Below are positions 49,149 to 61,312 of a stretch of 64,000 nt of DNA, piece by piece. Both the position numbers and the translations under genes were made by a program. The number at the start of each line of letters is the position of its first letter. Positions within the stretch are counted from its first letter, which is position 1. The notes under the pieces are model-generated. The model did not search any database. It saw only the letters and a list, made by a program, of their open reading frames with translations, and was not told where the DNA came from. Origin of the DNA: Calendula officinalis (lineage: Eukaryota; Streptophyta; Magnoliopsida; Asterales; Asteraceae); the NCBI GenBank assembly GCA_963853835.1, contig OY970824.1:40618727-40682726 (forward strand), written 5' to 3'.

Positions 49149-50866
49149 TTGTGTGACAAAAGGTGCTATACTAAAACATTCATAACTTTCAGCTCGGGTG
49201 TCCGTTTCACGCCCACGAGTAACCAAAATAGCTGGTTCGTTCGTCACTGCCAAGAACAAGTTCGGCCCGAACTCTTCATTGTTCCCAGCCCGAACTTCAT
49301 TTTCGGCCCGAACTTCAACCTCGGCCCGAACTCCGACCTCGGCCCGAACTTCAACCTCAGCCCGAACATCATCCTCGACCTGAACACCGAACTTCGGCCC
49401 GAACACCACTTCGGCCCGAACACCACTTCGGCCCGAACACCACTTCGGCCCGAACATCACTCTTCGGCCCGAACTCTTCAATATCCAAGATTGTGTGACA
49501 AAAGGTGCTATACTAAAACATTCATAACTTTCAGTTCGGGTGTCCGTTTCACGCCCACGAGTAAGCAAAATAGCTAGTTTGTTCGTCACTGCCAAGAACA
49601 AGTTCGGCCCGAACTCTTCACTGTTCCCGGCCCGAACTTCATTTTAGGCCCGAACTTCAACCTCGGCCCGAACTCTGACCTTGGCCCGAACTTCAACCTC
49701 GGCCCGAACATCATCCTCGGCCCGAACACCAAACTTCGGCCCGAACACCACTTCGGCCCGAACATCCCGCTTCGGCCCGAACACCACTTCGGCCCGAATA
49801 TCACTCTTCGGCCCGAACTCTTCAATATCCAAGATTGTGTGACAAAAGGTGCTATACTAAAACATTCATAACTTTCAGTTCGGGTGTCCGTTTCACGCCC
49901 ACGAGTAAGCAAAATAGATGGTTCGTTCGTCACTGCCAAGAACAAGTTCGGCCCGAACTCTTCACTGTTCCCGACCCGAACTTCATTTTCGGCCCGAACT
50001 TCAACCTCGGCCCGAACTCCGACCTCGGCCCAAACTTCAACCTCGGCTCGAACATCATCCTCGGCCCGAACACCGAACTTCGGCCCGAACACTACTTCGG
50101 CCCGAACATCCCACTTCGGCCCGAACACCACTTCGGCCCGAACATCCCTCTTCGGCCCGAACTCTTCAATATCCAAGATTGTGTGACAAAAAGTTCTATA
50201 CTAAAACATTCATAACTTTCAGCTCAGGTGTCCGTTTCACGCCCACGAGTAACCAAAATAGCTGGTTCATTCGTCACTGCCAAGAACAAGTTCGGCCCGA
50301 ACTCTTCACTTTTCCCGGCCCGAACTTCATTTTCGGCCCGAACTTCAACCTCGGCCCGAACTTCAACCTCGGCCCGAACATCATTCTCGGCCCGAACACC
50401 GAACTTCAGCCCGAACACCACTTCGGCCCGAACATCCCACTTCGGCCCGAACACCACTTCGGCCCGAACATCCCTCTTCGGCCCGAACTCTTCAATATCC
50501 AAGATTGTGTGACAAAAGGTGCTAAAGTAAAACATTCATAACTTTCAGCTCGGGTGTCCGTTTCACGCCCACGAGTAACCAAAATAGCCGGTTCGTTCGT
50601 CACTGCCAAGAACAAGTTCGGCCCGAACTCTTCACTATTCCCGGCCCGAACTTCATTTTCGGCCCGAACTTCAACCTCGGCCCGAACTTCAACCTCGGCC
50701 CGAACTCCGACCTCGGCCCGAACTTCAACCTCGGCCCGAACATCATGCTCGGCCCGAACACCGAACCTCGGCCCGAACACCACTTCGGGCCGAACATCCC
50801 ACTTCGGCCCGAACACCACTTCGGCCCGAACATCCCTCTTCGGCACGAACTCTTCAATATCCAAGA
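49149..50866. repeat. Five-monomer higher-order repeat, copy 2
   Basis: Monomers of 342, 344, 344, 326 and 362 bp matching 46760-48460 in order and variants. The first has one extra 17-bp ACCACTT unit relative to its partner. Confidence 0.86.
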
Positions 50867-52593
50867 TTGTGTGACAAAAGGTGCTATACTAAAACATTCA
50901 TAACTTTCAGCTCGGGTGTCCGTTTCACGCCCACGAGTAACCAAAATAGCTGGTTCGTTCGTCACTGCCAAGTACAAGTTCGGCCCGAACTCTTCACTGT
51001 TCCCGGCCCGAACTTCATTTTCGGCCCGAACTTCAACCTCGGCCCGAACTCCGACCTCAGCCCGAACTTCAACCTCGGCCCGAACATCATGCTCGGCCCG
51101 AACACCGAACTTCGGCCCGAACACCACTTCAGCCCGAACATCCCACTTCGGCCCGAACACCACTTCGGCCCGAACATCCCTCTTCGGCACGAACTCTTCA
51201 ATGTCCAAGATTGTGTGACAAAAGGTGCTATACTAAAACATTCATAACTTTCTGCTCGGGTATCCGTTTCACGCCCACGAGTAACCAAAATAGTTGGTTC
51301 GTTCGTCACTGCCAAGAACAAGTTCGGTCCGAACTCTTCACTGTTCCCGGCCCGAACTTCATTTTCGGCCCGAACTTCAACCTCTGCCCGAACTTCAACC
51401 TCGGCCCGAAGTCCGACCTCGGCCCGAACTTCAACCTCGGCCCGAACATCATGCTCGGCCCGAACACCGAACTCGGCCCGAACACCACTTCGGCCCGAAC
51501 ATCCCACTTCGGCCCGAACACCACTTCGGCCCGAACATCACTCTTCGGCCCGAACTCTTCAATATCGAAGATTGTGTGACAAAAGGTGCTATACTAAAAC
51601 ATTCATAACTTTCAGTTCGGGTGTCCGTTTCACGCCCACGAGTAAGCAAAATAGTTGGTTCGTTCGTCACTGCCAAGAACAAGTTCGGCCCGAACTCTTC
51701 ACTGTTCCCGGCCCGAACTTCATTTTCGGCCCGAACTTCAACCTCGGCCCGAACTCCGACCTCGGCCCAAACTTCAACCTAGGCCCGAACATCATCCTCG
51801 GCCCGAACACCGAACTTCGGCCCGAACACCACTTCGGCCCGAACATCCCACTTCGGCCCGAACACCACTTCGGCCCGAACATCCCTCTTCGGCCCGAACT
51901 CTTCCATATCCAAGATTGTGTGACAAAAGGTGCTATACTAAAACATTCATAACTTTCAGCTCAGGTGTCCGTTTCACGCCCACGAGTAACCAAAATAGCT
52001 GGTTCGTTCGTCACTGCCAAGAACAAGTTCGGCCCGAACTCTTCACTGTTCCCGGCCCGAACTTCATTTTCGGCCCGAACTTCAACCTCGGCCCGAACTT
52101 CAACCTCGGCCCGAACTCCAACCTCGGCCCGAACATCATTCTCGGCCCGAACACCGAACTTCAGGCCGAACACCACTTCGGCCCGAACATCCCACTTCGG
52201 CCCGAACACCACTTCGACCGGAACATCCCTCTTCGGCCCGAACTCTTCAATATCCAAGATTGTGTGACAAAAGGTGCTATACTAAAACATTCATAACTTT
52301 CAGCTCGGGTGTCCGTTTCACGCCCACGAGTAACCAAAATAGCCGGTTCGTTCGTCACTGCCAAGAACAAGTTCGGCCTGAACTCTTCACTGTTCCCGGC
52401 CCGAACTTCATTTCGGCCCGAACTTCAACCTCGGCCCGAACTTCAACCTCGGCCCGAACTCCGACCTCGGCCCGAACTTCAACCTCGGCCCGAACATCAT
52501 GATCGGCCCGAACACCGAACTTCGGCCCGAACACCACTTCGGCCCGAACATCCCACTTCGGCCCGAACACCACTTCGGCCCGAACATCCCTCT

Positions 52594-52598
52594 TCGGC
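52594..52598. repeat. Left target-site duplication TCGGC
   Basis: TCGGC before TGTAACG; the right copy at 61857-61861 is TTGGC. The intact satellite has CTTCGGCACGAAC here, so the right copy carries a C-to-T change at a CpG. Joining 52260-52598 to 61862-61883 gives 361 bp, which is 362 minus the private T deletion. Confidence 0.92.
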
Positions 52599-54968
52599 TG
52601 TAACGTCCTGAAATTTCAGTGAATTAAATAATAATTTATATTAATTAAAATTACGTTTTAATTATCAGATATTATTTGTAATAACTATATAGTGATATTA
52701 TGTTGAATGAATGTGTTCGTGATTTATTATAATGTGTTAACTAATAAATTAGTGTGGCGTTTCGTCTACGCAAGTTAAATAATTGTGACGTTCTATTGGT
52801 GGCGAGCTTGTTTGTTTTGTGTTCGGGTTGAGGCCGGCCAAGGGCCAAGGCCGAACCACTTGATCTTTTGGTCCGGTTTGAGTAGAGAAGAAGGAAGGGG
52901 CCCGAGTTGGTTGTCTAGCCCAATTGCTAACTAAGCCTTAACCCTCATTTGTCATAATATTCAAACAAAAATTAAACCCTAACGGAGTTTTTGGGCAATC
53001 ACGATTCGGTAAGAACCTTGGGTTTTCACCTCTGATCATTATAATTTATTTTTCCCTATTCCTAATTGCTTGTCTCGTTGATTATGATTGATTTCTGGAA
53101 CCGAATAGTGGGTAGATCGCAGCAGCAGTTCTTGAGCGGGTTTGGGATTGAACAAGTCTTCCGAGCAGTATACCTTTTCTACCCTACAGTTCGGTAGTCC
53201 CAACATTCTTGTTCCCTTGATTCACAGATTCGTTTTCCCCTTGTTGTTTTGATAATGCTGCAATTTGTTTGGAACTTTTGGCGGGGAGAGTACCGAGCCA
53301 TTGAGGGCTCGGGTTTATGTCTCTGATGTGCTTAAATTGTTGACTAGTTTCTTGATCGACATCGTCGTTCGTTGTTTCCGTTTTCCAGACTTGTTAACCG
53401 GGTCTAGTGAATTTGTTTTGAGTACCATTCATCATTGTCTCGATTGTTGTCTTTTGGCTACTGATTTTATGATGTCAGGTTTCGGGGTTGGGTAAAAACC
53501 GTGGTTGATTGGCTAAACATTTTATTGATCGAAAAACCCGGAAACCGAACCTTAGGGTTCTTGATTTCCTAAACCGAATAGTTTTCTTGAATAAATTAGA
53601 TTGATTATGTAAAGATAAGTTTCTGAGATTAAATAGTGATTTCGGGATGTCGGGTGCCTCGGGAATTAACGGTTAGATGTCGGGTTATTAAATCGGGTTT
53701 TTATGAAAATACATTTTTCTCGCAGTTTCTGCCCAATGTTTTCGGGCCTGTTTTAACCTGTTTAAAATATGTTTCTGGATTTTTGGCCAGTAATGGTCCC
53801 TAGTTTTCTGAGTCCTCTTTCTGATGCCGCTGAGGGCTCGTTAATCTGATTCACGGTTTAAAAGTTATTGCTATTTTAGTAAACCTTTGCTGAATAGTTT
53901 TCGGTTCAGCTATTCTGTCTCGTGAGCCTGTTTTGAGCCTTTTCTTTTTGGATCTAGCTTCCAAAGTCTTCTGTAAAATTGTAGTCCTCTGAGTCATTTA
54001 ACTACAGTAAAAAGTTGAATAATATCTAGTGATTGGTTTGAGAGTTATAGCCGTTGCCGCAAAAGTGCTGAGTGCTGTTTAGTTTCTGCTGAAACAACCT
54101 TTGAGTCTAATCCTAACCCAAGCTTCCTTGTACATTGTAGGACCTTCTAGGACCTGTCAGAGACGCTCTTCAGTACTGAGGATATTTAGGAGCTTACGGT
54201 TATTCGAGGTGGGTAATCTCACTATAAACTTGTACTTACTTTCGATTCATGATTTTGTGCTATGTGTTATGAATTGTCTTGTTGATTGAGCTTGAGTATT
54301 GATTGGGTGATTTATTTGAGTTATCTGTGATTGAGTTATCTGTGATTTGAGTTATCTGGAGCCTGAGTTATCTGAGATTTGAGTTCTTGAGTTAAAACAT
54401 TAAACATAATATACTTGAGTTGTCTTGGCACCGAAGAGTACTGGTGCCAGACGTTTTGACTCAACACCGAAGAGTACAGGTGTTGAGCCTTGAGTTGTGT
54501 GAGGCGGGTCGAGGTTGATCTCTCGTCCCAAGTCACACAAGCGCGCTATATAAATTTAAAATTGAGAAAATAAACTTGAGTAATTGAGAATTGAGTAGAG
54601 TCTCTAGGGTTCACTTATGTGGCTTGAGTTGTTTGTATTTATTCATTTATTTTGATATTATTCACTCAGCGGTGGCTGACCCCAAACACTCCCCTCCATT
54701 TTTCAGGTACTAGTAAGGGCAAAGAGAAGGTCAACGGTTGATGGGCTGCGTTTCTATTTTTACATTTATGGATTTGGATTAAAACATTTATTTCGAGTCA
54801 AACATGTTTTGTTTTCAAAACCTTTAAATATTCCGCATTTAAACCACGAGACGGTTTTATATTTTGATTAATGAATTGGGACCTTTGATTTACTTGTACT
54901 CTTGGGGAAATTGTTTTTATTTTATTATTTAAAATTTTTAAATTTCCCCTGATTTTTGGGTTGTTACA
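52599..54968 (+). repeat. LTR A (5') of second element
   Basis: 2,370 bp, TGTAACG to GTTACA. It contains the GC-rich GGCCGGCCAAGGGCC block (about 52832-52852), two dyad modules at 54425-54487 and TATATAA at 54547-54553. It lacks the 469-bp segment found in LTR B. Small ORFs such as 53265-53495 recur in LTR B only through LTR identity. Confidence 0.94.
54425..54555 (+). promoter_or_regulatory. Two dyad modules and TATA block, LTR A
   Basis: Module a: GGCACC (54427-54432), middle GAAGAGTACT, GGTGCC (54443-54448). Module b: CTCAACACC (54460-54468), middle GAAGAGTACA, GGTGTTGAG (54479-54487), a 9-bp perfect stem. The conserved block 54497-54555 contains TATATAA at 54547-54553. The composite element has three modules and the same block. 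Confidence 0.75.
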
Positions 54969-54971
54969 AGT

Positions 54972-54983
54972 TGGTATCAGAGC
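54972..54983 (+). other. Primer-binding site, second element
   Basis: TGGTATCAGAGC three bases after LTR A, the same initiator tRNA-Met type as in the composite element. Confidence 0.93.
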
Positions 54984-55355
54984 TCTGGCTTGAGAGAATT
55001 GGGTTCACAAGGGGTGTATTCCAAACTCAAGTCGAAACACGAGTTTTCAAAATGAGTTTTCAAAAGTGTTTTTAAAATGAGTCCAAATCCAAATCGAGAA
55101 GCAGCGCATCACAACAACCTTATGCCTCTAGTACTTATTTATGAGTTATTTAGTTTATTAAAAACGTCGCGAGTGACATTGATTACTAAGAGAATAAAAT
55201 AAAATTAACTCGAGGTGAACGTGAATTGTACGACTATATATGTATATCTATATATACTATATGTACTGTTGTGAACTACTTGATTATGTGGATGGTATAA
55301 GGATGGGAGATCGTGGAATTTTTGAAACTGGCTCGAAACCATGACAAGGGTAGGT

Positions 55356-55390
55356 GCGGCTAATAATAGAGGGCCCCTATTATTATACGC
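55356..55390 (+). other. GGGCCC-loop hairpin, second element
   Basis: Arms TAATAATAG (55361-55369) and CTATTATTA (55377-55385) form a perfect 9-bp stem with loop AGGGCCC. Beyond a 2x2 mismatch, GCG (55356-55358) pairs with CGC (55388-55390). It lies about 380 bp after the PBS, where a packaging or dimerisation signal would be expected. Against the composite element, one pair changes from G-C to A-T while staying paired. Confidence 0.6.
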
Positions 55391-56835
55391 ACAGGACTCA
55401 TGTCTATGTTTCGAAAAGGATTCAAGAAGACCATTCGTCAAGCATCTAAGTATCATGAAAACCCTCAATTATTATATATAATACATGATAATAAAATCAC
55501 CAAAAGAGATTTATAAGAAAACAGTGACACGAAATGAATATAACACTCATCAAACGCGAATTGATAAAGAGTTATCAAAACATGTCAAGAGAGAGACTAA
55601 TGAATCAAATTGGGTTGAATTCGTTAAATGATTAATTGAGTTATTAATACCTCGAGTACGATTGGGCAATCGTTAAAGCAAAATAAACGAGAAAATAAGA
55701 AGAGTGTTAAGTTCAAATATATTAATAAATCGAGATTTATGAGAAAATTTGATAAGAGATTATTGATTGATAATGAGTAACCAAAAAAAAAAAAAAAAAA
55801 ATCTAGTGAAAGTTAGTTTAACCAAATTGGTGAAAATCACTAACGATAATTTGTTAAAATTTAGTAATAACGAGATATATTAACTGGTTAAAAATTTGAA
55901 GATAATGATTAAAAATGATTAAGAATAATTTAATTCGCATACTTGAGAAGTCATTGAAATTACGATAAAATTTATAAAGCAAGCACAATTGGACAATTAT
56001 CTAAAACGAATTAAATGGAGAGATTTTAATTATGCATACTCATTAAATTGAGTAGAAGATAAACTATGAGTAAGCGAATTAATGAAGTCATGAGGAGTAA
56101 TGCAAAATGAGTAAAAGAGTTGTAAATTGAGAAATTTTATGTGAAGATTTATGGAGTTAATATTACATTTAAGTAACTGATAGGAAAAACATCGAAAGAA
56201 TGAAATAAATTAGCAAGAGATGAAATTTATATAGTCAAAAAAAAAAATATATAAATAGTGAGCCATCACTAATTGGGTGAGCTGAGGAAACCAAGACGAG
56301 TTAATTAATGAGTTAATTGACAAAAGAAAATTTACGAGATTTATTCGCTACAAATTTAATGAGAATTCTATTTACGAGAAAATAAAATTATTATATGGTA
56401 ATGATAATACCAAACATGCTATGAGTAAACCAAAATGAGGGTTAATACCCAGATTTGATCAAGAGATAATCGTGAACGTGTAACGCGAAATAACAAATTG
56501 TGGTGCTAATACATGTAATAAGTCTAATTTATGAAAAGTCATAAAATGACTAATTATTAATAAGATAATGATAGAGAAGTAATTATGAGACTGATAAAGA
56601 GTAATGAGTTATAATTGAGAAAATCTAATAACGATGTGTGAATCCATGAGAAGGCTAATGAGAAAGCTAACACCTAATATGAGCAATAATATTTTTTATA
56701 AGTGATAAAAAATTCAATGGGTAGGGTTGTGAGAGGGGCGTAAAGAGTATACGTTGGGGCCGACTCACACTTGTGCATAAGAGTTTAATTATCGAGTGTT
56801 CTTAGCGAGTTCTTTGGGATTTTGAGTGCCAATTT

Positions 56836-56874
56836 AAAACTCGGGGACGAGTTTTCTCCAAGTGGAGTTGAGTA
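56836..56874 (+). other. Internal copy of the hairpin and purine-tract signal
   Basis: AAAACTCG (56836-56843) pairs with CGAGTTTT (56848-56855) around GGGA, followed by CCAAGTGGAGTTGAGT (56859-56874), the same purine tract that precedes the 3' LTR. The stem sequence differs from the terminal one yet remains complementary. It may be a central polypurine tract or the scar of an internal duplication. The composite element has a shorter related site near 14435-14453 (AACTC, GAG, GAGTT). Confidence 0.6.
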
Positions 56875-58292
56875 GGAGAAATTTAGAGAATTACCAAGAG
56901 AAATTTTTGTTATTTAAAAATGTTATGAGCATATATGTTCGGCTAGAGAGTTTATACGAGTAACTTTTAAATCGAGAGACTATTCCTATGAGAATATAAT
57001 GAGATTATAAGATATTATTAAACTATGGGAATATATTGTTAATTATTCCAAATCGAGCTAAATGAGAAAAACATTGTTATAAGAAATTATTAAATACAGT
57101 CGGGAAAAGTTGTCAAGCCAAATTATTGTGTTGAGTGATTCATATGCAGGTGATTAGATAATTTATAAGAATAATTGAGAATAATTAATTTCGTGTGATG
57201 GTAAAATTGTCAAGTTCTAAGAAATTCGTAAATCGAGAGTAATGATGCAAATGATAAGGGATAAGTATTATAATTATATAAATAATGATAAATTATGAAA
57301 TTTGAATAATGAGAATGTTGTTAACGAGTCGGTTATGAGAAGATCACCATAATAAAATTTTGAGGAAAATTTATTTGTATTGAGAAATTATCAAGCTATA
57401 AGAACCTACTAAATCAAGTTAAGCGAATAGATTATTATAATAAACCAAGCTGAGCAAATATTAAAATTGAATTAAGGGGATTGCCAAGTTAAACTATTAA
57501 ATTGAATGCCATCAAATATTGTGTTTTATTGAGTAATTACTAAATCAAGAATAATTATTAAAATGAGCAGACGAGGAAAATATAAGCATATGAAGTAAGA
57601 AAATTTTATTATAATACTATGAGTTTTAAATCGAGGAAACAATAAAATATAAGGTAATGAGGAAACTCTACATTGAGAATGAGAAAATAGTTGAGTAATC
57701 AAGTGCATGAGAATTATCGAGTTGATTAATTAACCAAGTGAAGAGAAAACATTAAATGGAAGCGTTTGAGACTTAAAAATAAATGAGGTTAATGAGTGGA
57801 ATTTTGGTCAAGCTGATCAAAAGACAATTAAAATGAGAACAAATTGAGAAAATAATTACGAGCCAAATGATAAAATCATTAATCGCGTCGATAAATATCG
57901 TTAAAATGAGTTAAGTTAGTTAGTAGTGTTAAAAAGAGTTTACAAGAGATTGTTAAATATGAGTTAGCAAGAGAACTAATAACGCGGCCAAAAAGAGAAA
58001 TTATATGTTCGAGTAGTCTGATAGTCTGATAATTAAATTTGATCACGTAAGGGATCACAAAGAGTGAGAAAATGGGCATTTTGTGCGACTTATATTAAAT
58101 TATTAAGTGAGATTTGAGTTAAATAGATAATATAGCTTGCGTTGAGTTAAAAGCAAGTTGTTGAAATTTGAGATGAATGCATTCCGAGTATATGCAAAAT
58201 GAGTAAAAGGCATGAGTTGCCCACCATCCGAGGTTTATGTGTGATAAATATATTTTTGTTGTGAAAGTGTACTTGTTTGAGTGGTGTTTGAT

Positions 58293-58308
58293 AGCGGTGT
58301 GAACCGCT
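58293..58308 (+). other. Hairpin with GTGA loop
   Basis: AGCGGT (58293-58298) and ACCGCT (58303-58308) around GTGA, a GNRA-type tetraloop if transcribed. The composite element has GTAA between GGT and ACC near 16068-16077, with a weaker stem. It lies just before the conserved AGAGTAGAGGACC. Confidence 0.45.
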
Positions 58309-58585
58309 AAATTGTTATTTTATTTTAAAAAAAACTAATGTCCTATAGAGTAGAGGACCTTGAGATGATGCTTATTGGTAGAGATTGCCAATAATAAGAT
58401 TTTATATGTTGATAAAATGTAAAAGTGATAGTTTGTTGGAACTGTGCGAGCAAGTTTTTCTCATAAAATTTATTACTATCATCATGAGAGGGCTGAGTGT
58501 GCATAAGAGCAAGGATTAAACGACCGAGTACCGCTTCAAGTTCATCTGTCACTTCAAACCAAACCGTAACAAATCTTCAAGTGGA

Positions 58586-58604
58586 GTTGAATCAGAGATT
58601 CAAC
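58586..58604 (+). other. Conserved hairpin GTTGAAT/ATTCAAC
   Basis: Arms identical to 16357-16375 with loop CAGAG, whose outer C and G can add an eighth pair. The flanks (AAGTGGA before, ACGTTAACCGCTG after) are also conserved. Confidence 0.55.
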
Positions 58605-58981
58605 GCAACGTTAACCGCTGGGTGCAGCAATTGTGTTCGACTACGACATTAAGAAGACATCTTCATTAGAGTATCGAGAGTTATTGTGCGTCAATTTTTG
58701 ACATCCTTTTTATCGTTACATCGAGACCCTTAGAGAACATTCGTTTATATTTCTTTTATCCTTAGCTTTTGCGCCGCCAGAGATGGACGAGTTGTATCCG
58801 CATTTGCAAGAGCTAGAGTTGATTCTGATCGAGTAGGTCACCCTGAAGAATTTCTTTTCTTTCCGTAACCTTGTCATTTTTTTTTTCTTTCTTTTTTTTT
58901 TCTTCTACCTGAGAATGTGGGTCGTTGACGAGTCTGAGTCTGAGACGCGGGACCGCTACACCGAGCGTCTTCAGAGCCATC

Positions 58982-59018
58982 ACTTCGGGGACGAAGTCTA
59001 TTTCAAGTGGAGTTGAGT
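58982..59018 (+). other. GGGA-loop hairpin and polypurine tract before LTR B
   Basis: ACTTCG (58982-58987) and CGAAGT (58992-58997) around GGGA, then AAGTGGAGTTGAGT (59005-59018) abutting TGTAACG. Confidence 0.7.
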
Positions 59019-59403
59019 TGTAACGTCCTGAAATTTCAGTGAATTAAATAATAATTTATATTAATTAAAATTACGTTTTAATTATCAGATATTATTTGTA
59101 ATAACTATATAGTGATATTATGTTGAATGAATGTGTTCGTGATTTATTATAATGTGTTAACTAATAAATTAGTGTGGCGTTTCGTCTACGCAAGTTAAAT
59201 AATTGTGACGTTCTATTGGTGGCGAGCTTGTTTGTTTTGTGTTCGGGTTGAGGCCGGCCAAGGGCCAAGGCCGAACCACTTGATCTTTTGGTCCGGTTTG
59301 AGTAGAGAAGAAGGAAGGGGCCCGAGTTGGTTGTCTAGCCCAATTGCTAACTAAGCCTTAACCCTCATTTGTCATAATATTCAAACAAAAACTAAACCCT
59401 AAC

Positions 59404-59872
59404 CTTATACCCTATTTCGGCCAGAAGCAAGGGAAAGAACTCCAGCGTTTTTTTGTCACGTCGAAATGAGAAGCATTGTACTCCGTTGAGATGGCGGAGT
59501 TATGTGAGGCGATTGCAAGCAGGTCACGAGAGTGGCATTTAGGCAAACATGTGGCATAAATTAATTAGAGGAGCTTCAAAGTAGTGGCTCTTAATTCACG
59601 TGGGTTATGAAGTGGTTCCTTTATGTTGGAGGTGCTTATTTTAATTTCGTCCAAAGAAGTATCAAGATTCAGCAGCTTGGAATTTAATTAATTGCTAGTT
59701 CTTTGCGGTGGTGAGCATGAGGAAGTCTTTTTCTTCAAGCATGTCACTTTCTTTTGAGATGCTGTAGACGGAGCAAATGGTTGTCGGTCAAGGGGGAAAT
59801 AAATTGAAGCCGGTGGAGTTCATTTGGTGGTACAGCTGCGTGATTAATCGAGCAGGAGTTTGCCTACAAACC
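59404..59872. other. 469-bp segment present in LTR B only
   Basis: LTR A runs directly from CCCTAAC to GGAGTTTTTGGG at 52977-52992; LTR B has 469 bp between the same words. There is no target duplication, no inverted ends and no coding signal I recognise. Either LTR A lost it or LTR B gained it, perhaps by recombination with a longer family member; the sequence does not decide. Confidence 0.9.
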
Positions 59873-61312
59873 GGAGTTTTTGGGCAATCACGATTCGGTA
59901 AGAACCTAGGGTTTTCACCTCTGATTATTATAATTTATTTTTCCCTATTCCTAATTGCTTGTCTCGTTGATTATGATTGATTTCTGGAACCGAATAGTGG
60001 GTAGATCGCAGCAGCAGTTCTTGAGCGGGTTTGGGATTGAACAAGTCTTCCGAGCAGTATACCTTTTCTACCCTACATTTCCGTAGTCCCAACATTCTTG
60101 TTCCCTTGATTCACAGATTCGTTTTCCCCTTGTTGTTTTGATAATGCTGCAATTTGTTTGGAACTTTTGGCCGGGAGAGTACCGAGCCATTGAGGGCTCG
60201 GGTTTATGTCTCTGATGTGCTTAAATTGTTGACTAGTTTCTTGATCGACACCGTCGTTCGTTGTTTCCGTTTTCCAGACTTGTTAACCGGGTCTAGTGAA
60301 TTTTTTTTGAGTACCATTCATCATTGTCTCGATTGTTGTCTTTTGGCTACTGATTTTATGATGTCAGGTTTCGGGGTTGGGTAGAAACCGTGGTTGATTG
60401 GCTAAACATTTTATTGATCGAAAAAACCGGAAACCGAACCTTAGGGTTCTTGATTTCCTAAACCGAATAGTTTTCTTGAATAAATTAGCTTGATTATGTA
60501 AAGATAAGTTTCTGAGATTAAATAGTGATTTCGGGATGTCGGGTGCCTCAGGAATTAACGGTTAGATGTCGGGTTATTAAATCGGGTTTTTATGAAAATA
60601 CATTTTTCTCGCAGTTTCTGCCCAATGTTTTCGGGCCTGTTTTAACCTGTTTAAATATGTTTCTGGATTTTTGGCCCGTATTGGTCCCTAGTTTTCTGAG
60701 TCCTCTTTCTGATGCCGCTAAGGGCTCGTTAATCTGATTCACGGTTTAAAAGTTATTGCTGTTTTAGTAAACCTTTGCTGGATAGTTTTTGGTTCAGCTA
60801 TTCTGTCTCGTGAGCCTGTTTTGAGCCTTTTCTTTTTGGATCTAGCTTCCAAAGTCTTCTGTAAAATTGTAGTCCTCTGAGTCATTTAACTACTGTAAAA
60901 ATTTGAATAATATCTAGTGAGCGGTTTGAGAGTTATAGCCGTTCCCGCAAAAGTGCTGAGTGCTGTTTAGTTTCTGCTGAAGCAACCTTTGAGTCTAATC
61001 CTAACCCAAGCTTCCTTGTACATTGTAGGACCTTCTAGGACCTGACAGAGACGCTCTTCAGTACTGAGTATATTTAGGAGCTTACGGTTATTCGAGGTGG
61101 GTAATCTCACTATAAACTTGTACTTACTTTCGATTCATGATTTCGTGCTATGTGTTATGAATTGTCTTGTTGATTGAGCTTGAGTATTGATTGGGTGATT
61201 TATTTGAGTTATCCGTGATTGAGTTATCTGTGATTTGAGTTATCTGGAGCCTGAGTTATCTGAGTTTTGAGTTCTTGAGTTAAAACATTAAACATAATAT
61301 ACTTGAGTTGTC

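Larger units (their letters stand above)
44325..52598. repeat. Satellite array, block 3 (22 whole monomers)
   Basis: Continuation of the same array. Monomer starts: 44605, 44967, 45329, 45673, 46035, 46416, 46760, 47085, 47429, 47773, 48099, 48461, 48787, 49149, 49491, 49835, 50179, 50505, 50867, 51211, 51572, 51916 and 52260 (cut at 52598). Lengths are 325-381 bp. The monomer at 46416 follows a 381-bp one with an extra ATCCCACTT unit. The last monomer lost one T in TTCATTTCGG. No genes. Confidence 0.97.
54969..59018 (+). mobile_element. Internal region of second element (non-coding)
   Basis: 4,050 bp, AT-rich, stop-rich. It holds PBS 54972; hairpin 55356-55390; a poly(A) run near 55783-55800; an AT-rich stretch at about 55500-56700 with nothing identifiable; an internal GGGA hairpin plus purine tract at 56836-56874; a further AT-rich stretch at about 56900-58280 with nothing identifiable; the hairpin 58293-58308; the conserved CCTATAGAGTAGAGGACC at about 58342; the hairpin 58586-58604; a T-rich run near 58878-58902; and the terminal hairpin and polypurine tract at 58982-59018. 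Confidence 0.87.

Noticed and set aside
55783..55800. Poly(A) tail of a SINE or retrogene
   Set aside because: No flanking duplication or body sequence ending there; other A-rich runs occur in the same AT-rich internal region.
59391..59404. Telomeric repeat AAACCCTAACC
   Set aside because: Only about one and a half telomere units occur, at the same place in LTR A (52973-52983); it is part of the LTR.
59404..59872. Captured host gene fragment or nested transposon
   Set aside because: No target duplication, inverted ends, TG...CA boundary or recognisable coding similarity; kept only as an unexplained indel.
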